Assembly (NCBI GenBank): GCA_947581885.1
Contig: CANPWF010000039.1
Location: forward strand, 1-12,124
DNA from: an uncultured Clostridia bacterium
GTDB lineage: Bacteria; Bacillota; Clostridia; Christensenellales; Borkfalkiaceae
Direction of reading: 5' to 3'
DNA length: 12,124 bases
Shown here: positions 6,268-12,053 of the stretch, piece by piece
How positions within the stretch are numbered: the stretch's first letter is position 1
Layout: every line of letters begins with the position of its first letter
Notes under the pieces: generated by a model
What the model saw: the letters and a program-made list of their open reading frames with translations, nothing else
What the model was told of the DNA's origin: nothing
Databases searched by the model: none
Program-made: the position numbers and the translations under genes

Positions 6268-6291
6268 GATTTTGTTTGGAATTTCGGAAAA
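6250..6291. promoter_or_regulatory. Inverted repeat shared by two divergent promoters (candidate operator)
   Basis: TTTTCCGAAA (6250-6259) and TTTCGGAAAA (6282-6291) form a perfect 10-bp inverted repeat centred between the two divergent start codons. Each arm falls in the spacer between -35 and -10 of one promoter. Similarity continues outward through TTCT to each TATAAT, so the two promoters are near mirror images. The spacing and symmetry suit a regulator acting on both; a simple sequence duplication is the alternative. Confidence 0.45.
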
Positions 6292-6304
6292 AATTCTGTA
6301 TAAT
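6276..6304 (+). promoter_or_regulatory. Promoter of the CPBP-rlmH-M14-tadA operon, apparently leaderless
   Basis: The -35 is TTGGAA (6276-6281), followed by a 17-bp spacer and a perfect -10 TATAAT (6299-6304). GGGGAC then leads to the ATG at 6311, a 6-nt gap identical in length to that of the opposing fumarase promoter. The -35 boxes of the two promoters are only 8 bp apart, back to back. Confidence 0.75.
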
Positions 6305-6310
6305 GGGGAC

Positions 6311-7234
6311 ATGGAACAGGAAAAAGACAACACGGGGCTCCTTCGCCCCCTGCAAGAGGCGGGGCTTACCTATTCGCTCGCGGCGATCCTGCCCGCCGTT
6401 TTATCCCTCGTCGCCTCCCTCATCTTGGGGGCGATGAACGCGGCAAACGGCACCGCGGCGAAATATCTTTCTTTCCTGCTGCCCCAAATTTGCTTTGCGG
6501 GCGTTGCTCTCGTCTACTTTCGGCGGAGCAAGATTTCCCCGCGGGAGACGTATTCCCCCTGCAAATGGACATATTTCGTCGTCGTGCTCGTGATGGAGTT
6601 CGGGCTCTTGTTCTGCCTTGGGGAACTCAACGGGCTGTTCGTCCTCGGGCTTGAAAAGATCGGATACAAGCGGACGCTCACCGAAGATCTTCTGCCTCCG
6701 CTTGCGGGGTGGAACCTGCTTCCCGCGCTCCTCATCATCGCCGTTCTTCCCGCGATCTTCGAAGAGACCGTATTCCGCGGCGTACTGACGGGCACGATGG
6801 GGCGGTCGGGTTGGAGCACGGCGGCGGTCACCCTCATCTCGGGCGCGCTCTTTTCCCTCTTTCACCACAACCCCGAACAGACCGTCTACCAATTTATTTG
6901 CGGCGTGTGTTACGCGCTTCTCGCCTTACGCGCGGGGAGCATTCTCCCTTCCATGCTCGCCCACCTTTGCAACAATGCGTTGATCCTCTTCCTCACCGCC
7001 TTCGGGGGGTTGAACGAAGAGGGGGCGTTGCTCCTTTCGGGCGGGGGATATATCGCCCTCGTCGTAACCGCGGGGGTCTCGTTTATTGCCGCCATTCTCT
7101 TTTTACTCCTTAGCGGGAAGCGGAAGGGAGCGCGGGGCGCGAAAGGGGGTACGCGGTTTTTCCTCTTCGCCGCGGCGGGCGTCATCCTCTGCGCGATCGA
7201 ATGGATCCTGCAACTCGTCGAGGGGTGCGTATGA
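6311..7234 (+). CDS. CPBP-family intramembrane metalloprotease
   Basis: Polytopic membrane protein of the CPBP (CAAX prenyl protease 2/ABI, Rce1-like) family, glutamyl-type intramembrane proteases; the substrate is unknown. The 307 residues contain the three family motifs: EETVFRG with E151, E152 and R156; FSLFH with F181 and H185; and HLCNN with H218 and N222. Hydrophobic segments lie at about 22-42, 53-70, 88-112, 136-150, 170-184, 192-207, 222-231, 247-268 and 282-300, so some are part of the catalytic core. A basic loop, KRKGARGAK (270-278), precedes the last helix. The ATG at 6311 follows a TATAAT by 6 nt and is the only plausible start; the next in-frame ATG is inside a transmembrane segment. 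A long open frame running in from 5594 is an artefact over the fumarase gene. The stop overlaps rlmH (ATGA). Confidence 0.93.
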   Translation: MEQEKDNTGLLRPLQEAGLTYSLAAILPAVLSLVASLILGAMNAANGTAAKYLSFLLPQICFAGVALVYFRRSKISPRETYSPCKWTYFVVVLVMEFGLLFCLGELNGLFVLGLEKIGYKRTLTEDLLPPLAGWNLLPALLIIAVLPAIFEETVFRGVLTGTMGRSGWSTAAVTLISGALFSLFHHNPEQTVYQFICGVCYALLALRAGSILPSMLAHLCNNALILFLTAFGGLNEEGALLLSGGGYIALVVTAGVSFIAAILFLLLSGKRKGARGAKGGTRFFLFAAAGVILCAIEWILQLVEGCV

Positions 7235-7668
7235 ATAAGATCCATATCGTCTGCGTCGGAAAATTGAAGGAAGGATATTGGCGGGAAGCCTGCGCGGAGT
7301 ACGAAAAGCGGCTCTCGCGGTTCTGCTCGCTCGAAATCGTCGAACTTCCCGAGCGGCGAACGCTCGAAGAGGAAGGGGAAGAGATCGCAAAAAAGCTCAA
7401 AGGGAAGGTCTTGGTGCTCGCTTCGGAGGGCAAACAGCGCACGTCCGTCGGGTTTTCTTCCATGCTTGGGAACTGCTTCGACGCGGGCGAAGAAGTCACC
7501 TTCGTCATCGGTTCCTCTTGCGGGCTTATTGAGGACGTAAAGAAGAGGGCGGATGAACTCGTCTCCTTTTCCGAACTCACCTTTCCCCATCAGATGATGC
7601 GCGTCATCCTCTTGGAGCAGATCTACCGCGCCTGCATGATCCGCGCGGGTGCGGAGTACCATAAATAG
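7231..7668 (+). CDS. rlmH: 23S rRNA (pseudouridine-1915-N3)-methyltransferase RlmH
   Basis: SPOUT-type methyltransferase that methylates pseudouridine 1915 of 23S rRNA on assembled ribosomes, using S-adenosylmethionine. The 145-residue product begins MNKIHIVCVGKLKEGYW and has VLASEGKQ (68-75), FVIGSSCGL (near 91-99) and the C-terminal block FPHQMMRVILLEQIYRA, ending AEYHK, all typical of RlmH. The cofactor loop reads GSSCGL where many homologues have GGSLGL or GGAYGL, a mild deviation. The start at 7231 overlaps the CPBP stop (ATGA) and follows GAGGGG by 5 nt. Ten extra upstream residues in the longer frame are not used. Confidence 0.96.
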   Translation: MNKIHIVCVGKLKEGYWREACAEYEKRLSRFCSLEIVELPERRTLEEEGEEIAKKLKGKVLVLASEGKQRTSVGFSSMLGNCFDAGEEVTFVIGSSCGLIEDVKKRADELVSFSELTFPHQMMRVILLEQIYRACMIRAGAEYHK

Positions 7669-7690
7669 TTTTCCCCGCATACGTTGAAGA

Positions 7691-8497
7691 ATGGACGTTT
7701 ACGGGGAAATCGCAGAATTTTACAGGCAGTATCGTGGCGAAAAGCGGGTGATCGGAACTTCCCTTCTCGGAAGGGACGTCTTCGCGATAAAGATCGGGAA
7801 GGGGAAGCCCTGCGGCATTTCGCAGTATGCGATCCACGGGCGGGAGTATCTTTGCGCCTTCCTCGCCCTCGAACATATACGGCGCGGGCTTGTGAACGGA
7901 AGCGTGTGGATCGTGCCGCTCGCCAACCCCGACGGCGCGATGATCTCTTCCCAAGGGATAAAAAGCGTTCCGCCAAATCAGAGGAAAATCATCGGATCGA
8001 TCGGCGGGGACCTTGCCCTTTGGAAGGCGAACGCGAGGGGGGTAGACCTCAACGTCAATTTCGACGCTCGTTGGGGGACGGGCGCGAGCAACGTTCGCTA
8101 TCCCGCTTCCGCCGACTATATCGGTCCTTCGCCCTTTTCCGAACCAGAAACGGTTGCCCTTCGCGATTTTACGTTGGAAGTTTCCCCCGATTTCACGCTG
8201 AGCTGGCACACCAAGGGCGAGGTCATCTATTGGAGATTTCACCAACCTCTTCCGCGGGCGGCGCGGGATAAAAGGATCGCAAACGTCCTTTCCCGCGCGA
8301 CGGGGTATCCGCTTGGCGAGGCGAGAAATTCCGCGGGCGGCTACAAGGATTGGTGCGTGGAGAAGTTGAAGCTCCCCGCCTTCACGGTGGAAGCGGGGGC
8401 GGAAAAATTTCCCCATCCTTTGGGGGAAGAAGCATATACAGACCTTTCGAAAAAATGCGGAGAGGCGATCGTTCGCCTCGTCAAGGAATGGAGATGA
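7691..8497 (+). CDS. M14-family zinc carboxypeptidase-like peptidase
   Basis: A probable cytoplasmic zinc peptidase of the M14 family; there is no signal peptide. Zinc ligands are read as H49 and E52 in IHGREY (HxxE) and H173 in LSWHTKGE. R116 with N121/N123 in ARGVDLNVNFD matches the substrate carboxylate-binding RxxxN region, and E234 in FTVEAG is the likely catalytic glutamate. The 268-residue length and compact form recall members that cleave cell-wall peptides, such as MpaA or gamma-D-glutamyl-diaminoacid peptidases, so muropeptide recycling is a reasonable guess, not a demonstrated role. The ATG at 7691 is 22 nt after rlmH and has only a weak GAAG-like upstream site. The stop overlaps tadA as ATGA. 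Confidence 0.88.
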   Translation: MDVYGEIAEFYRQYRGEKRVIGTSLLGRDVFAIKIGKGKPCGISQYAIHGREYLCAFLALEHIRRGLVNGSVWIVPLANPDGAMISSQGIKSVPPNQRKIIGSIGGDLALWKANARGVDLNVNFDARWGTGASNVRYPASADYIGPSPFSEPETVALRDFTLEVSPDFTLSWHTKGEVIYWRFHQPLPRAARDKRIANVLSRATGYPLGEARNSAGGYKDWCVEKLKLPAFTVEAGAEKFPHPLGEEAYTDLSKKCGEAIVRLVKEWR

Positions 8498-8961
8498 ACG
8501 AGAAGTTTATGCGCGAGGCGATCCGCCTTGCCAAAAGAGCGAAGGAGAGGGGGGAAGTCCCCATCGGTGCCGTCGTCGTTCTCGACGGAAAGGTGATCGG
8601 CCGCGGGTACAACTTGCGCACCAAATTGCAGATGGCAACGGCGCACGCCGAGATGCGGGCGATCGACCGCGCCTGCAAAAAGCTCGGCTCGTGGAGGCTC
8701 AACGGGGCGGAGCTCTACGTCACCCTCGAACCCTGCCCGATGTGCATGGGGGCGGTACTCAACGCCCGCATCGAAAAGATCTATTTCGGCGCGTACGAAC
8801 AGAAGGGGAGAAGCCTCACCAAGGAACTATCGGAAGCCAACCTTCTCAACCACCGCGTGGAAGTTACGGGCGGGGTCATGGAAGCGGAATGTGCGGACGT
8901 GCTTTCGTCCTTCTTCATCGAGATGAGGGAGCGGGAAAAGAACAGAAAAGAGGAAGAATAA
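8494..8961 (+). CDS. tadA: tRNA-specific adenosine deaminase TadA
   Basis: Deaminates the wobble adenosine of tRNA-Arg(ACG) to inosine. The 155-residue product has the zinc/catalytic motif HAEMRAID (H51, E53) and PCPMCMGA (C81, C84), plus VPIGAVVV near residues 22-29. The Firmicutes-type C-terminal part (LTKELSEANLLNHRVEVTGG) continues to a charged tail. Two in-frame ATG codons are close together, at 8488 and 8494. The second is chosen because AAGGA (8483-8487) lies 6 nt before it, whereas it directly abuts the first, and because 8494 gives the ATGA overlap seen elsewhere in this region. It is the last gene of the operon. Confidence 0.95.
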   Translation: MNEKFMREAIRLAKRAKERGEVPIGAVVVLDGKVIGRGYNLRTKLQMATAHAEMRAIDRACKKLGSWRLNGAELYVTLEPCPMCMGAVLNARIEKIYFGAYEQKGRSLTKELSEANLLNHRVEVTGGVMEAECADVLSSFFIEMREREKNRKEEE

Positions 8962-8988
8962 GGGCGGAACTTTCGGATTTCCGCCCTT
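8960..8988 (+). terminator. Hairpin after tadA, possible terminator
   Basis: AAGGGCGGAA (8960-8969) pairs perfectly with TTCCGCCCTT (8979-8988) across a 9-nt loop, starting inside the tadA stop codon. Only three T follow before GCAT, so it is a weak intrinsic terminator at best. Confidence 0.55.
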
Positions 8989-8990
8989 TG

Positions 8991-9033
8991 CATAGTACTA
9001 TGTCACGCATAAATGCCCCAAATCGGGGCGTTT
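8991..9033 (-). terminator. Hairpin at the end of the ABC-F gene plus a 12-bp palindrome
   Basis: AAATGCCCC (9011-9019) pairs with GGGGCGTTT (9025-9033) with one G-T pair, overlapping the ABC-F stop codon at 9032-9034. It is placed to terminate the leftward transcript, but the T-run after it is poor. Next to it is a perfect 12-bp palindrome, CATAGTACTATG (8991-9002), of unknown meaning. Together with the hairpin after tadA, these fill the whole convergent gap. Confidence 0.45.
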
Positions 9034-10885
9034 ATCCTATTAAAACCTCATATTCTTCGTAGAGCTTGTCGATTTCGTTTTGCGTCTCTTCGCGCTCTAA
9101 AAGGACCTTTTGCACCTCTTTGTAGTCCGCCGCAACCTCCGAAAGGCGGAGATCGAGAGAGGCGATCTTCTCTTCGAGAGAGGAAATTTTCGATTCGATC
9201 TCTCGGATCTTTGATTTCGTCTGCACCTCTTTCGCCCGTTCGGCGCGGGAGCGGTGGGCGGGATTTTCCGCCCTTTTTTCTTCTCTCTTTTCGGGCGGGG
9301 GAAGGCTGCGTTTCATCTCTGTGAAGGCAGTGTAATTTCCCTCGAAGGAGAGGAGTTTTCCGTCCTCGAAGGAGACGATGCGCGTCGCAAGCGTCTCGAT
9401 GAACCGCCTGTCGTGCGAGACGAAGAGGAGTGTCCCGTCGAAAGCGAGAAGGGATTGCTCGAGGGATTCGCGGGCGGGGAGATCGAGGTGGTTGGTGGGC
9501 TCGTCGAGAACGAGGACGTTCGCCCGCCTCGCTTCCAAGAGGGCGAGGGCGAGCTTCGCCTTCAATCCGCCCGAAAGTTCCTTTACTTTGCGCTCCACGT
9601 CGTTTTCCTCGATGCCCGCCTGCGCGAGGAGCTTCCGCGCGTCCGTCATCGAGGAGAGAACGTTTTGCGAGCGGAACACATCGAGCGCACGCTCTTCGGG
9701 GTCGAGCCCCGCGTTCTCCTGATCGTAATACCCGAGCCGCACGTTCCGCCCAATCAGCACATGGGGATCGCGGGAGAGGAGAAAGCGTAAAAGGGTGCTC
9801 TTCCCCGTCCCGTTGTCGCCGACGATCGCGCACCGCTCGCCGCGCTTCAATTCGAAATTCACATGGGAAAGAAGAACTTTTCCGCCCGCCGTTAAGTCGA
9901 AATCGGGGGCAAAGAGCACCCGTTCATAGGGCGGTGTGTCGTACGAGAAGCGGAACCGCGGGGGCGGGGGCGAAGTTCTGGGCTTTTCGATGATGTCCAT
10001 CCGCTCCAACCTGTTCACCCGCGAGAGGGCACTTTTCGCCGTCGTCGCCCGCACGAGGTTTTTATCCACATACGTTTGCAGCTTTTTGATCTCTTCCTGC
10101 TGCCGCTCGTATTCCCGCGTCTTAGAAAGTTCTTTCTCCGCCTTCAATTGCCGATACTTGGTGTAATTTCCTTTGTAGGAAGTGAGGTTTCCATTTTCGA
10201 GTTCGAGCGTCCGCACCGTCGTTCTGTCCAAAAAATACCGATCGTGCGAGACGACGAGAAGGGCTCCCTTATAGGAAGAGAGGAAATCTTCGAGCCAGAA
10301 GAGCGTCTTTACATCGAGGTGGTTGGTGGGTTCGTCGAGAACGAGCAGGTCGGGCTCTTCGAGAAGGAGGCGGCAAAGTTTCAATTTGGTCTTTTCGCCG
10401 CCGCTCATCGTGGAGACGGTCTGTTCCATCCTGTCCCCGAACCCCATGCCGCCGAGCACCGTCTTGATGCGGACATCCACATGGTAACTGTCCCGCGCGG
10501 CAACCCGCTTTTGCAGGGAATCCGATCGGGAAGAAAGCCTTATAAGCTCTTGCCCGTCCGCTTCCGCCATCGCCGTCTGCACCCGCGCAAGCTCGGAAAG
10601 CAGCCGTTCGTCCTCGGCAAAGACTTCCTTCATCGCCTCGTAAACCGTTCCCTCTGCGGAAAATCCCCCGCTCTGTTCGAGGTAGCCTATGCGGAATTTC
10701 CCCCGCGTCACCGTCCCTTGTTCGGGAACAAGTTCGCCCACGAGGACGCGGAGCAGGGTGGTTTTCCCTTCCCCGTTTCCGCCGAGCAGCCCCACGCGCT
10801 CCTTCTCGTTGAGGGTGAAGGAGACGTTGGAAAGCACGGGTTCGCCGTTATAGGAGAATGTAACGTTGTCGAAGGATAGGAGCAT
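9032..10885 (-). CDS. ABC-F family ATPase (ribosome-associated type)
   Basis: Soluble protein with two ABC domains and no membrane segments. ABC-F proteins bind the ribosomal E site and act in translation, and some give antibiotic resistance. In the 617 residues, domain 1 has Walker A GGNGEGKT (35-42), signature MSGGEKTK (160-167) and Walker B LVLDEPTNHLD (181-191). A charged linker of about 240-300, the interdomain arm that contacts tRNA, follows. Domain 2 has Walker A GDNGTGKST (356-364), signature LSGGLKAK (437-444) and LVLDEPTNHLD (458-468). A coiled-coil C-terminus spans about 550-615. The second signature lacks the usual Q or E after SGG. The layout suits a general Uup/YkpA-like member; a resistance role is not evident. 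The ATG at 10885 has no clear Shine-Dalgarno sequence. A weak GATAGT (10904-10899) sits 13 nt upstream, with no good -35. Confidence 0.93.
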   Translation of the reverse strand: MLLSFDNVTFSYNGEPVLSNVSFTLNEKERVGLLGGNGEGKTTLLRVLVGELVPEQGTVTRGKFRIGYLEQSGGFSAEGTVYEAMKEVFAEDERLLSELARVQTAMAEADGQELIRLSSRSDSLQKRVAARDSYHVDVRIKTVLGGMGFGDRMEQTVSTMSGGEKTKLKLCRLLLEEPDLLVLDEPTNHLDVKTLFWLEDFLSSYKGALLVVSHDRYFLDRTTVRTLELENGNLTSYKGNYTKYRQLKAEKELSKTREYERQQEEIKKLQTYVDKNLVRATTAKSALSRVNRLERMDIIEKPRTSPPPPRFRFSYDTPPYERVLFAPDFDLTAGGKVLLSHVNFELKRGERCAIVGDNGTGKSTLLRFLLSRDPHVLIGRNVRLGYYDQENAGLDPEERALDVFRSQNVLSSMTDARKLLAQAGIEENDVERKVKELSGGLKAKLALALLEARRANVLVLDEPTNHLDLPARESLEQSLLAFDGTLLFVSHDRRFIETLATRIVSFEDGKLLSFEGNYTAFTEMKRSLPPPEKREEKRAENPAHRSRAERAKEVQTKSKIREIESKISSLEEKIASLDLRLSEVAADYKEVQKVLLEREETQNEIDKLYEEYEVLIG

Positions 10886-10907
10886 GGTTTTTTCTCAAAC
10901 TATCGTT

Positions 10908-11036
10908 ATGAAAGATCGTAGACTTCGCGCCGTGCGGACCCTCGAAGAGCTCTTGAAGGAGTGCCCGCCCGAGGATTGCGCCCGCATCACCATGGAGCTC
11001 GTCCGCATCAAGAACGACATCATGGAGCGTTATTAA
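10908..11036 (+). CDS. Probable small protein of 42 residues
   Basis: Not recognised. It begins MKDRRLRAVRTLEELLKECP and ends with RIKNDIMERY, predicted as two charged amphipathic helices with a CPPEDC turn (C19, C24). Codon choice (mostly C/G third positions) matches the neighbours. It fills the only otherwise unexplained gap between the ABC-F and radical SAM genes. The start is uncertain. ATG at 10908 has no Shine-Dalgarno sequence, whereas in-frame ATG at 10884 would give 50 residues and has AAGGA 7 nt upstream, though inside the opposing ABC-F gene. No good promoter was found. The stop overlaps the convergent radical SAM stop by 4 nt. It could be a chance frame. Confidence 0.5.
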   Translation: MKDRRLRAVRTLEELLKECPPEDCARITMELVRIKNDIMERY

Positions 11037-11887
11037 AGATCCCACTTCGGAATGAAGGCAGGGTCCGCGCTCTCCTTTTCCTGAACGAAGAGGGCGGAAA
11101 ACCCAAGCGAAAGGGCGTATTCTTTCACGCGGTCGTATTCGCGGTCGGTCACCTTTCGGTTGAGCTCGGGGAACTCTTCGATTTCTCCCATCGGCGTGTA
11201 TTGACGCATGAGGGAGAGGGGAGCGTTTTCGGGGAGAACGGTTTTCAAAAAGTCGAGTACCCGCTTGCTGTCCTCGGTGTGCGAGGGGAGAACAAGATGC
11301 CGCACGGCGATCCCACTTAGCATTCGCCCATTCGTATCGAAGGCAAGGGGCTTTTTCGCCATGAAGGCGATCGCCTCTTTCGCAACAGCGGGATAATCTT
11401 CCCTTCCCGTATAGCGTTTGGAAAGTTGGGGGTCGAAAAACTTACAATCGGGGAGCCAGATATCGATGTAGGGCTCGATCGATTCGAGGGAAGAGACGAG
11501 GGCGTAACCGCTCGAATTGTACACGACGGGCACCCGCGGCTTGTAGATTTGCAGAGCCCGCACGAGGAAGGGGACAAGATGATCGGGCGTGACGAGATCG
11601 ATGTTCTCCGCACCCGTCTCTTCGAGTTCACGGAAGATATCCGCAAGTTCTTCGGGAGAGATCGTTTTGCCCCGCTTGGAACGGGAGAGCTCGAAATTTT
11701 GGCAGAACTTACACCGAAGAGAACACCCCGAAAAGAACACCGTTCCGCTCTTTCCGTTCGGCGAGAGGAAGGGTTCCTCATAGGGATGAAGATAATACTT
11801 CGCAACGACGAGCCCCCGCACCCCGCACGAACCCGCTTTTTCCGACCGTTCCGCCCCGCACCTTATCGGGCAACTTTCGCATTTCAT
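11033..11887 (-). CDS. Radical SAM protein of the PflX type (pyruvate formate-lyase activase homologue)
   Basis: A 284-residue radical SAM enzyme related to glycyl-radical activases. The SAM cluster motif CxxxCxxC is C55, C59 and C62, in FFSGCSLRCKFCQNFE. An N-terminal group of four cysteines, C3, C6, C10 and C21 (MKCESCPIRCG, then GSCGV), plus the HPYEEP segment (34-39), matches the uncharacterised COG1313/PflX group and suggests a second iron-sulfur or metal site. Its substrate is not known, and no glycyl-radical enzyme is encoded nearby. The start is taken at ATG 11887-11885, so the protein opens with the first cysteine motif. A longer frame to 11926 would run back through the promoter. 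The chosen ATG is 10 nt after a perfect TATAAT. It has no obvious terminator and shares TTAA with the small gene. Confidence 0.9.
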   Translation of the reverse strand: MKCESCPIRCGAERSEKAGSCGVRGLVVAKYYLHPYEEPFLSPNGKSGTVFFSGCSLRCKFCQNFELSRSKRGKTISPEELADIFRELEETGAENIDLVTPDHLVPFLVRALQIYKPRVPVVYNSSGYALVSSLESIEPYIDIWLPDCKFFDPQLSKRYTGREDYPAVAKEAIAFMAKKPLAFDTNGRMLSGIAVRHLVLPSHTEDSKRVLDFLKTVLPENAPLSLMRQYTPMGEIEEFPELNRKVTDREYDRVKEYALSLGFSALFVQEKESADPAFIPKWDL

Positions 11888-11897
11888 ACTGTACTCT

Positions 11898-11926
11898 ATT
11901 ATACCACCCCGCCCCGCAAATTGCAA
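11898..11926 (-). promoter_or_regulatory. Promoter of the radical SAM gene, apparently leaderless
   Basis: Reading leftwards, the -35 is TTGCAA (11926-11921), followed by a 17-bp spacer and a perfect -10 TATAAT (11903-11898). The ATG is 10 nt further on at 11887, with AGAGTACAGT between. The predicted transcript would carry about 3-4 bases before the start codon, and no usable Shine-Dalgarno sequence remains. Confidence 0.75.
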
Positions 11927-11954
11927 CGTTTTTCCTTCTTACTCCCTCTTACAT

Positions 11955-12053
11955 CCTCATCCTGAGCTTGTCGAAGGATCTCTCACTTCTCGCAACATAC
12001 ATGAGAGTAGGAAGCCGTGCGAGATTTCTCGACTACGCTCGAAATGAGGTGAA
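11955..12053 (-). repeat. Two-part repeat composite, inverted copy
   Basis: This is the reverse-complement counterpart of 4746-4855. The part with TTTCTCGACTACGCTCGAAA (12016-12053) is identical over 38 nt. The CCTCATCCTGAGCTTGTCG part (from 11955) carries the short-loop version of the second palindrome. It lies just upstream of the radical SAM promoter. The sequence after it to the window end (12054-12124) contains a linker-like GCCGTACTCCGGTCC (about 12056-12070) and nothing else I can name. Confidence 0.8.

Noticed and set aside
5594..6310. Long upstream extension of the CPBP frame
   Set aside because: Runs antisense through the fumarase alpha gene and across both promoters; residues are unlike the family, and the ATG at 6311 fits the promoter.
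8350..8493. Extended N-terminus for TadA from 8350 or 8488
   Set aside because: The extension overlaps the M14 peptidase C-terminus; 8494 has AAGGA at proper spacing and the ATGA overlap.
9254..9790. 178-codon plus-strand frame inside the ABC-F region
   Set aside because: Antisense to a well-supported ABC-F domain 2; its translation mirrors the ABC-F codons and shows no domain.
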